Shown here: piece by piece, positions 22,598 to 28,375 of the stretch
How positions within the stretch are numbered: position 1 is the first letter of the stretch
Layout: each line of letters starts with the position of its first letter
Assembly: GCA_038198445.1 (NCBI GenBank)
Contig: JBBPZZ010000160.1
Location: 1-28,375 of the forward strand
Origin: JACDDK01 sp038198445
GTDB lineage: Bacteria > Actinomycetota > Rubrobacteria > Rubrobacterales > Rubrobacteraceae
Direction: 5' to 3'
DNA length: 28,375 nt
Made by a program: the position numbers and the translations under genes
Notes under the pieces: generated by a model
Seen by the model: the letters and a program-made list of their open reading frames with translations, nothing else
Told to the model about the DNA's origin: nothing
Databases searched by the model: none

Positions 22598-24067
22598 CTA
22601 TTGCAGGTTCATGATGACGGTCTTCATCTCGGTGAAGGTCTCCATCGGGTAGCGTCCTCCGACTCTGCCGAGCCCTGAGTGAGAGCCGGCGTGTCCGCCG
22701 AAGGGCAGGTGGCTCTCCCAGTGGTTCGTCGAGGCATTTATGTTTACCCACCCGGTCCGCACGGCCTCGGCGAAGCGCAGGCCCCGCATCAGGTCTCGCG
22801 TAAAGACCGCGGAGAGCAGGCCGTAGGGCGAAGAGTTGACGGCCCGGATCGCCTCTTCCTCGTTACGGATGATGGTGGCGGGCACTATGGGGCCGAAGGT
22901 CTCCTCTTTCGAGACGAGCATCTCGCCGGTGATGTTGCCGAGCACGGTAGGACGATAGTAAAGGTCCGTGGGGAAGCCCTCGGCGCGGGAGCCGCCAGCG
23001 ATTAGTTCAGCGCCGCGTTCGAGCGCGTCGGAGACGTGCTGATCCATCTTGCAGGCCGTCGGTTCGTTGTTTAGCGGGCCGAGCGTGGTGATCTTGTCGA
23101 AAGGATTGCCTAGTTTGATCTCGCGCCCGATCTCTCCACAAAGCCTTTCGAGGTAATCGTCGTATACGCTCTCGTGGACCAGGAACCGCTCTCCCGCCGT
23201 GCAACTCTGGCCCGCGCCGAGAAAGGCGGAAGTCAGGCTCTCCTCGGCTGCGGCGTCGAGGTCGGCGTCGTCCAGGATGACCATCGGCCCGTTGCCGCCC
23301 ATCTCCAGCAGCAGCGCTTTCCCGGCGGCCCGCGCCGCCACCTTCTGCCCGGTCTCGATGGACCCGATAAACCCGACGGCCTGGGTACCGGGGTTGGACG
23401 CCACCTCGTCCCCGACGACGGGACCGGGGCCGGTTACCATGTTGAAGACCCCGGACGGCAGCCCGGCGTCCACGATGCACTCGGCGAGCTTCACGGCGCA
23501 GACGGACGTTGATGGAGCCGGTGTCCAGACGACGGCGTTGCCGCAGGCGAGGGCCGGGGCGATCAACTCCGCCGGCATGGTATAGGGCCAGTTCCACGGC
23601 GAGATCACACCGACCACCCCGCGCGGAACCCGGTAGAGCATGACGCGCTTATCCGCGTCCACGGAAGGCGGCATGGACCCATCCAGGCGCGTGGCGTCGG
23701 CGCCCGCCATCTCGAAGTACTCGATCAGTTCGTCCACCTCACCATAGGCTTCGGCGACCAGGGGCTTCCCCTGATCCAGGGTCAGCGTCCACGCCAGGTC
23801 GTCGCGACGCTCGTCGATGACGTCCGCCACTCGCTTCATGGCGGCGGCCCGCTGGAAGGCGGAGAGCGCGGCCCAGATGCGGGAGGCTTCGTTCGCGGCG
23901 GCTATCGCGCGCTTTACGTCCTCGCGGGTACCTTCGGGGACGCTCCCGATCCTCTCCCCGGTCGCGGGGCTGGTCGCGTCCAGGCGGGCGCCCGACTCGG
24001 AGGAGGTCCACTCTCCCGCCACGTACATGGAGTAATCCACAGAGTTATCTAGGACGCCGCTCACCAT
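22598..24067 (-). CDS. Aldehyde dehydrogenase, probable betaine aldehyde dehydrogenase
   Basis: An NAD(P)-dependent aldehyde dehydrogenase of about 489 aa. The catalytic machinery is intact: the PWNWPYTMP cofactor and oxyanion region, GFIGSIETGQKV, the general-base Glu in LLLEMGGNGP, the catalytic Cys in GAGQSCTAGERFLV, ETFGPIVPATI, and the C-terminal PFGGHAGSHSGLGRVGG. The ATG at 24067 has AAGGAGA about 6 nt upstream and lies inside the end of the choline oxidase-like gene (7-nt overlap). The frame extends upstream, but without family sequence. Oxidation of betaine aldehyde to glycine betaine is inferred from this coupling; sequence alone would also allow other semialdehydes. It is the intact counterpart of the aldehyde dehydrogenase relic at 6720. 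Confidence 0.88.
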   Translation of the reverse strand: MVSGVLDNSVDYSMYVAGEWTSSESGARLDATSPATGERIGSVPEGTREDVKRAIAAANEASRIWAALSAFQRAAAMKRVADVIDERRDDLAWTLTLDQGKPLVAEAYGEVDELIEYFEMAGADATRLDGSMPPSVDADKRVMLYRVPRGVVGVISPWNWPYTMPAELIAPALACGNAVVWTPAPSTSVCAVKLAECIVDAGLPSGVFNMVTGPGPVVGDEVASNPGTQAVGFIGSIETGQKVAARAAGKALLLEMGGNGPMVILDDADLDAAAEESLTSAFLGAGQSCTAGERFLVHESVYDDYLERLCGEIGREIKLGNPFDKITTLGPLNNEPTACKMDQHVSDALERGAELIAGGSRAEGFPTDLYYRPTVLGNITGEMLVSKEETFGPIVPATIIRNEEEAIRAVNSSPYGLLSAVFTRDLMRGLRFAEAVRTGWVNINASTNHWESHLPFGGHAGSHSGLGRVGGRYPMETFTEMKTVIMNLQ

Positions 24068-25605
24068 GCGAGTTCTCCTTGCGCCAGCGCCGTTGGTCTC
24101 GTCCCGTTCGCGCCGCTGATCAGGTCCGCGCACTTCTCCCCGATCATCATGCACGTCATGCACGGGTTCACTCCTATCATGGTCGGGAAGATGGAGGCGT
24201 CGGCGACGCGGAGCCTGCCCACACCCCGGACACGTAGCTGCGGGTCCACTACGGCGCTAGGGTCGTAGTGGTCTCCCATACGGCAGGTCCCGGCGGGATG
24301 GTAGACGGTGTTCGCGGTGCGGCGCGCGTACTCGGAGATCTCCTCGTCGCTCTGCACGCCGGGGCCGGGGCATAGCTCGCGCTCTATCCAGGGCTTCATC
24401 GCGGGCTGCTCGGCGATGATACGCGCGAGCTTTACGCCTTCGGTTATTACCCGGTCGTCGTATCCATCCGGGTCCGTGAAGTAGCGGAAGTCGATCAGGG
24501 GCGGAGCCGCCGGGTCCGGGGATCGCAGCCGCACGAGGCCCTCGCTCTTCGCGCGCATCACGTTCGGCGTGAGGCAGAACGCCTGCTCGGCGGTCGGGTA
24601 GCCGAGTTGCACGGTGTTTATGTCGAAGGCGCTGGTGCCGAAGTGGAACATTACGTCCGGCCCCCCGGCTGACGGGTCGGTGCGGGCGAAGAGCGCGGCT
24701 TCCCAGCCTTGCCGCGACATCGCCGGGACCGGCCGCGACGACTCCCACATCACCACGCCTTCGGGATGGTCCAGGAGGTGTTCGCCGACGCCGGGTACGT
24801 CGGCCACGACCGGGACGCCGACCTCTCGCAGGTTGTCGGACGGGCCGACGCCGGAGAGCATGAGGAGCTTCGGCGTGTCGAAAGCGCCGCAGCACACGAC
24901 CACCTCGCCGCGGGCGTAGATACTACCCCGATCGGTCTCCGCGCCTGTCGCGTCGCCGTAGTCGTCGAACAGGACGCGCCGCACCTTCGTGTCGGTCATG
25001 AGCGTAAGGTTCGGCGGCAGCTTCTCGATGGGATGGAGGTAGGCCACGGAGCTGGATTGCCGGATGGCCCCGCGCGCGTTGAGCTGCAGCCAGCCCACGC
25101 CTTCCCGAAGCGCCTCGTCATTGAAGTGTACGAATGGAAAGCCCGCCTGATGGGCGGCCTCGACGAAGGCTTCGGTGCAGGTGTTGCCCGGCAGGATCGT
25201 CTCGATGTTGACGCAGTCGAAGACCCGCTCGAAGTAGGGACGGGTCCCATCGGGTCCCCAGCCGGTCGCGCCGGATTCCTCCCAGATGTTCAGGTCCGCG
25301 TCGGGGGTGCGGAAGGCGATGGCCGAGTTGTGCGAGCTACAGCCGCCGAGCATCTTGCCGCGGCTGTGACGTATCAGGCCGTTCCCGCGCCGCTGCGGCT
25401 CTATTACGTAATCGTAGTCGAGCTCCGTACCGAGCAGGTTGACCCAGTTCCAGAGCTCGAGTATCCGCCAGTCGTGGGCGTCGGATGGCCCGGCCTCCAC
25501 CAGGCAGACGCTCGCCGCCGGCTCCTCGGCGAGGCGGGCGGCGATCACCGCGCCCGCCGTGCCGCCCCCGAGGACGAGATAATCGTAGGTATGCGTCTCG
25601 TTCAT
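24061..25605 (-). CDS. Choline oxidase/dehydrogenase (GMC flavoprotein)
   Basis: A 514-aa GMC-family flavoenzyme converting choline to betaine aldehyde. LVLGGGTAGAVIAARLAE binds FAD. From recall it resembles Arthrobacter choline oxidase along its length. His92 in GGCSSHNSAIAF matches the covalent-FAD His99. Glu282 in DHPEGVV matches Glu312, which binds the trimethylammonium head. His436 in YHPAGTCRMG and Asn480 match the catalytic His466 and Asn510. Since the covalent-FAD histidine is kept, an oxygen-using oxidase that makes H2O2 is as likely as a membrane-linked BetA dehydrogenase. The start overlaps the upstream hydrolase stop (ATGA, 4 nt), with GGAGG close upstream. The downstream aldehyde dehydrogenase overlaps by 7 nt. 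Confidence 0.9.
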   Translation of the reverse strand: MNETHTYDYLVLGGGTAGAVIAARLAEEPAASVCLVEAGPSDAHDWRILELWNWVNLLGTELDYDYVIEPQRRGNGLIRHSRGKMLGGCSSHNSAIAFRTPDADLNIWEESGATGWGPDGTRPYFERVFDCVNIETILPGNTCTEAFVEAAHQAGFPFVHFNDEALREGVGWLQLNARGAIRQSSSVAYLHPIEKLPPNLTLMTDTKVRRVLFDDYGDATGAETDRGSIYARGEVVVCCGAFDTPKLLMLSGVGPSDNLREVGVPVVADVPGVGEHLLDHPEGVVMWESSRPVPAMSRQGWEAALFARTDPSAGGPDVMFHFGTSAFDINTVQLGYPTAEQAFCLTPNVMRAKSEGLVRLRSPDPAAPPLIDFRYFTDPDGYDDRVITEGVKLARIIAEQPAMKPWIERELCPGPGVQSDEEISEYARRTANTVYHPAGTCRMGDHYDPSAVVDPQLRVRGVGRLRVADASIFPTMIGVNPCMTCMMIGEKCADLISGANGTRPTALAQGELAW

Positions 25606-27086
25606 ACCGCCTCCGCCGCGCTCTCTTCGGAATACTGCCGCGCTCCGATGCTTTGGACAGAGACGGTCTCCAATTGCTCCGCGAGGACCGCCCGGCGAGG
25701 CTGTATGTGTTGTTCCGGAGTTCCCTGTTGCTCCAGGAAGGAGATCGTCTTCTCGATGAGGGCTATGCCTTCGCCGGTGTGGTTCTCCCAGATGTTCGTC
25801 TGCTCTTGGGGATCGTTTTCGAGGTCGTAGAGTTCCGGCGCGTCTCCCGGTCCGCCCAGGATCAGGGACCTCCCCGGCGTGCTGGTGGTGATGGGCATGT
25901 AGCTCGCCACGCGCCGCGGCCTGGAGTCAACGGCGGTGGTGATCTCTCCCTCCGCGAAGTAGAGCGGCCAGGAGCTTACGACGAACTCCCGATGCTCCTC
26001 CTTCTCTCCCGTGAGGACCTTGCGGAACGATTCTCCCTGCATGGCACCAGCTGGAGCGCCGACACCCGTCAGGTCGAGGATCGTCGGCGCGAGGTCCGGG
26101 GCCGTGGTGATCGCGGAGCGGCGGCCCGGCTCCACGCCGGGGGCGGAGACCATGAGGGGTACACGGGTTAGCTCCTGGTACAGGGGAGAGCGGTCGACGG
26201 TCAGCAGCCAGGATTCGGAGAGCCAGGAGGGCATGTTCGCGTTCGCGCTGGCGGTGGCGGTCTGGTCGTTGATCCACTCGGCCTTGCCGAAATATTCGTG
26301 CTCCCCGAAATAGAACCCGTGATCCGAGACGAAGCAGATCACGGTGTTCTCTCTCAGACCCAGGACGTCGAGCTTCGAGATCAGACGCCCGATCCAACGG
26401 TCTACCATCGTGACCTCGCCGCAGTACGTCGCGTGAGCCATCTCCACGTCGTCCCAGGAGAGCCCGGCGTCCCGCCATTTCCCGTAGGCCGGGTAGATCT
26501 GACGCCCGTCATACCCTGGCCTGTAGGTCTTCGTGTAGTAATCCGGCGCGTCCCAGGGCTCGTGAGGGTCCCAGGTGTCCACGTACAGGAAGAACTGCTC
26601 GTCGTAGTGCCGCTCCAGCCACTCCTCGGCCTCGGTCATGGTGCGGGCCACGAGCCGGTCGGACTCGGACCTCCAGGTCGAACGGTAGTCCGAACGCTCG
26701 TGCGGTCTCGTGTCATCCCCCTGTCCCCGGACCCACACGAAGTCGTCGAAGCCCCGGTCGTACCCGAACCGGTTGCGGATAAAGTAAGGCGTGTCCACGA
26801 TGCCCATCGTGAGGTATCCCGCCTGGGACATTAGCCCTGGAAGCGTATGGAGGCTCTCCGGGAGAGGCTCCCAGCCCATGAAAGTGTAGGAGAAGTTGCC
26901 CGTAAGCATATCCGCGCGGGCCGGCATGGTTGGGAAAGAAGAGATTGTGTGCCGGTCGAAAGTGACCGACGAACGCGCGAAAGCGTCGAGGTTGGGTGTA
27001 TGAATGTAGGGGTTCCCGTAGGCTCCCAGGTGATCTCGGCGGAAAGTGTCCGCGACGATGACCACGACGTTGGGTCGGGTCGACAT
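25602..27086 (-). CDS. Sulfatase-like hydrolase with Thr at the catalytic position
   Basis: A 494-aa alkaline-phosphatase-superfamily hydrolase, first gene of the choline operon. Metal-site pieces are visible: VADTFRRDHLGAYG (Asp13), DPHEPWD (His175), and FVSDHGFYFGEH (Asp255-His256). PTMPARADMLTG aligns with the sulfatase signature C/S-x-P-x-R-x4-TG, but residue 53 is Thr (codon ACC), not the Cys or Ser needed for formylglycine. A standard BetC choline sulfatase would have Cys, so sulfatase activity should not be assumed. Thr is the nucleophile in the related nucleotide pyrophosphatase/phosphodiesterases. No signal peptide is seen, so it probably acts in the cytoplasm. The ATG has AGGAGGT 6 nt upstream. 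By context it frees choline from some ester. Confidence 0.85.
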   Translation of the reverse strand: MSTRPNVVVIVADTFRRDHLGAYGNPYIHTPNLDAFARSSVTFDRHTISSFPTMPARADMLTGNFSYTFMGWEPLPESLHTLPGLMSQAGYLTMGIVDTPYFIRNRFGYDRGFDDFVWVRGQGDDTRPHERSDYRSTWRSESDRLVARTMTEAEEWLERHYDEQFFLYVDTWDPHEPWDAPDYYTKTYRPGYDGRQIYPAYGKWRDAGLSWDDVEMAHATYCGEVTMVDRWIGRLISKLDVLGLRENTVICFVSDHGFYFGEHEYFGKAEWINDQTATASANANMPSWLSESWLLTVDRSPLYQELTRVPLMVSAPGVEPGRRSAITTAPDLAPTILDLTGVGAPAGAMQGESFRKVLTGEKEEHREFVVSSWPLYFAEGEITTAVDSRPRRVASYMPITTSTPGRSLILGGPGDAPELYDLENDPQEQTNIWENHTGEGIALIEKTISFLEQQGTPEQHIQPRRAVLAEQLETVSVQSIGARQYSEESAAEAV

Positions 27087-27517
27087 GATAGTACCTCCTG
27101 CTTGAGATGTAGCGTCGGCGGTTACCGGTGCAGGAGGGGCGGTGCGCGGCGACCGGCCAGATACTGGTTGCCTTCCAGTTGACCTTTCTCGTCAAAAGCT
27201 CCGAAGGACCACCACCATAGCCGGTGCTCGGGTCTGAAGTCGTCCAGTTCACCGATCAGGCGCGGAGGCATGAGCCGCGAAGATTCTGGAAGGCCACGAA
27301 GTGTTACCCTCCGGCTACCGAAGAGGTTGGGAGACCCATAACGCTGACGACAAGATACGCTCGAAAGTTTTGAAGATGATAAGGGCACATCTCCGACTCT
27401 CATGTTGCGTATAGCGATCGTAGTTGTCATACAAGGAACCTTTACCACTTTGTGGCGAATATGTCAAGAGCCCGGCGGAGATCATCTCAGGTTGAGGGTG
27501 TTCGCACCTCGGGATCA

Positions 27518-27580
27518 GCAGCTATCGGCATTGACACGCATGCGAAAGTCCATGTCAGCGTGGGCTCGGTTCCATCCCAG
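27518..27580 (+). pseudogene. Possible IS110-type transposase N-terminal remnant
   Basis: The frame gives AAIGIDTHAKVHVSVG, resembling the start of IS110-family transposases (VGIDTHKDTHVA-like, with the first catalytic Asp). The similarity covers about 16 residues and ends in unrelated sequence, so it is a weak call. Confidence 0.25.
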
Positions 27581-27685
27581 CAGAGCAGTGACAAGTCGCC
27601 TTGGAGCCTAAACAAGTTCACGGCAAACGACGAGCGGTCAAACCCTACGGTATGCTGGGCGCCTATTGTTCCGGTTGCAGTAAAC

Positions 27686-27710
27686 AGCCCCCGGCCCGAA
27701 AACCGGGGCT
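27686..27710 (-). terminator. Terminator-like hairpin behind the tRNA-Val fragment
   Basis: AGCCCC(C)GG pairs with CCGGGGCT, giving 8 bp with one bulged C and an 8-nt loop. On the minus strand it lies 34 nt after the 3' end of the tRNA-Val remnant and is followed by TGTTTA. It is probably the original terminator of that tRNA gene. Confidence 0.5.
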
Positions 27711-27743
27711 TATGTTTCCCTGTTATTTGCAGGTATTTCTTAG

Positions 27744-27788
27744 TGGGCGATGCTGGTTTCGAACCAGCGACCTCTGCCGTGTGAAGTC
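27744..27788 (-). pseudogene. 3' half of tRNA-Val (CAC)
   Basis: On the minus strand the 3' half of a tRNA is intact: anticodon loop TTCACAC, stem strand GGCAG, variable AGGTC, T arm GCTGG-TTCGAAA-CCAGC, acceptor strand ATCGCCC and discriminator A. The 5' half is not. The facing stem strand is CAGAC instead of CTGCC, and no GGGCGAT acceptor strand is found upstream; only a D-arm-like GGTAGAATGC remains. It is either a decayed gene or the displaced tRNA end left by an integrating element. A reading frame here giving GFEPATSAV is an artefact of the tRNA. Confidence 0.75.
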
Positions 27789-28054
27789 TGCCCGCTGCAT
27801 TCTACCATGTACTACTGTGTCCGAGAATTATGCTGTTTTGCAGGTATTTTACGAGGGGCGGGACGATGCGGTGTCCGCCGCATATGCGCCCGTACCGGCC
27901 CGGTTACAGTGCGGTTGCAGTAACTTTACGGGTTCGAAGAGCGTGCCCAGGCGCTACTTATTAGAGCGCGGCATATTCTACTATCGAGCAAAGTCGGATG
28001 TCCTGCTTACGAATGGTCAGCCAGCCGCAACACCTGAAAGCAGGATGCAGGCAT

Positions 28055-28207
28055 CTACCAATCAGGACGCCACCCGGCTGCGTACCGTTTAGCTGTGTCT
28101 AGCGCCAGGTTGGTTCTCTCATCGGTAGAGGTCCTGCCTCTGTCGCGCGCTCTCACGAGTTCTTCGACGCGGCGCTTCACGAAATCCTCGCCGAAGAGCT
28201 TGCACAT
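28055..28207 (-). pseudogene. Short ORF, probable gene remnant
   Basis: A 50-codon frame starting MCKLFGEDFVKRRVEELVRA and ending in AAGWRPDW then TAG. The same frame continues upstream as EHELTWDT to a TAG eight codons further, so it looks like the tail of a longer gene whose front is broken. It is charged and helix-rich. I do not recognise the family. It abuts the start of the insertion-sequence-like segment, which may have interrupted it. Confidence 0.35.
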
Positions 28208-28270
28208 CGTGTCCCACGTCAGTTCGTGCTCTATCTAGATGTCTGTTGCGTGGATTGACGGTACAACGAA

Positions 28271-28309
28271 GGCCATCCGAACCCCCGACGAAAGGAACCT
28301 CGGATGGCC
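28271..28309 (+). promoter_or_regulatory. Hairpin enclosing the transposase start
   Basis: GGCCATCCGA (28271-28280) and TCGGATGGCC (28300-28309) form a perfect 10-bp inverted repeat. The 19-nt loop holds the AAAGGAA ribosome-binding site and the 3' arm holds the ATG. Transcripts reading in from outside would fold and hide the start, as known for IS10 and IS50; promoters inside the loop or arm would escape it. Confidence 0.6.
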
Positions 28310-28375
28310 CAGCCCCAGCATACCCCGACCCCGCAGTCTCTGGAAGAGGCTCTGACCATTCTCTTCTGCCTCATC
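28304..28375 (+). CDS. Transposase N-terminus, probable (cut by window edge)
   Basis: Only 24 codons are visible: MAQPQHTPTPQ, then SLEEALTILFCLI. The pattern SLEEALTxLFCLVDD is what I recall from IS982- or IS4-like transposases with an N-terminal helical domain. The ATG has AAAGGAA about 7 nt upstream, within an inverted repeat. The left end of the element cannot be placed; the terminal inverted repeat is probably between 28208 and 28270. Confidence 0.45.
   Translation, partial: MAQPQHTPTPQSLEEALTILFCLI

Larger units (their letters stand above)
27087..27743. other. Spacer upstream of the choline operon, mostly non-coding
   Basis: About 650 bases with no gene I can defend. A minus-strand frame at 27122-27448 contains FRPEHRLWWWSFGAFDEKG, which looks protein-like but matches nothing I know and lacks a good start. 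TTGACA on the minus strand (27467-27462) is followed after 17 nt by TAAAGG and could be a distant promoter of the choline operon. The rest includes a possible transposase remnant and a terminator-like hairpin, listed separately. Confidence 0.4.
27672..27923 (+). repeat. Nested direct repeats around the tRNA fragment
   Basis: CGGTTGCAGTAA occurs at 27672-27683 and 27912-27923, exactly 240 bp apart. Inside them TTTGCAGGTATTT occurs at 27726-27738 and 27837-27849, the first copy 5 nt from the tRNA 3' end. Both repeats share the core TTGCAG. Confidence 0.65.

Noticed and set aside
27452..27784. Plus-strand frame ending VGDAGFEPATSAV
   Set aside because: GFEPATSAV is the typical peptide from reading through a tRNA on the opposite strand; only its short IGIDTHAKVHV part is kept as a weak transposase hint.
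27666..27930. CRISPR array
   Set aside because: The direct repeats are only 12-13 bp, occur twice each and are unevenly nested; there is no repeat-spacer periodicity and no cas gene.

Overview
The window is a GC-rich chromosomal stretch from an actinobacterium. The protein set and gene style best fit Rubrobacter or a close relative, an assignment made from recall rather than a search. It carries three blocks: housekeeping and sugar genes on the left (1-6650), a large choline / glycine betaine / one-carbon catabolic locus in the middle (6720-27086), and a short decayed mobile region on the right (27087-28375).

Left block. On the minus strand a sugar-porter MFS transporter is followed by the N-terminal part of the lipid II flippase MurJ, which runs off the left edge. 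On the plus strand a class I mannose-6-phosphate isomerase and a PfkB-family sugar kinase form a small hexose-entry operon. A NIF3-family protein (minus) and a PAP2-like membrane protein (plus) are divergent and share their start region. A tRNA-Ala(CGC) closes the block.

Middle block. Next to the tRNA is a frameshifted fragment of an aldehyde dehydrogenase. Then come a BCCT-family betaine/choline transporter, a small heat-shock protein, GTP cyclohydrolase I and 5-formyl-THF cyclo-ligase. From 11420 to 21512 there is a tightly packed plus-strand set: a covalent-FAD dimethylglycine/sarcosine dehydrogenase fused to a GcvT domain, a cysteine-synthase-like PLP enzyme, a DmdA-like GcvT paralogue, a MetF-like methylene-THF reductase, formate-THF ligase, another GcvT paralogue and a monomeric-type sarcosine oxidase. 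An IclR-type regulator follows. The convergent minus-strand operon (27086 to 22598) encodes an alkaline-phosphatase-superfamily 'sulfatase', a choline oxidase-like GMC enzyme and an aldehyde dehydrogenase, joined by 4- and 7-nt overlaps.

Together these genes describe a route from a choline ester or choline to betaine aldehyde, glycine betaine, dimethylglycine, sarcosine and glycine, with methyl groups passed to tetrahydrofolate and then towards formate. The window has no Rieske betaine monooxygenase and no recognisable BHMT. The most interesting proposal is that the DmdA-like protein at 14915 performs the betaine to dimethylglycine step as a THF methyltransferase, with the MetF-like enzyme oxidising methyl-THF. 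The second is that the 'choline sulfatase' has Thr in place of the formylglycine Cys/Ser, so it may be a phospho- or other ester hydrolase.

Right block. There is a 3' half of a tRNA-Val(CAC) framed by nested direct repeats, a terminator-like hairpin, small gene remnants, and the first codons of a transposase whose start codon lies in a 10-bp inverted repeat.
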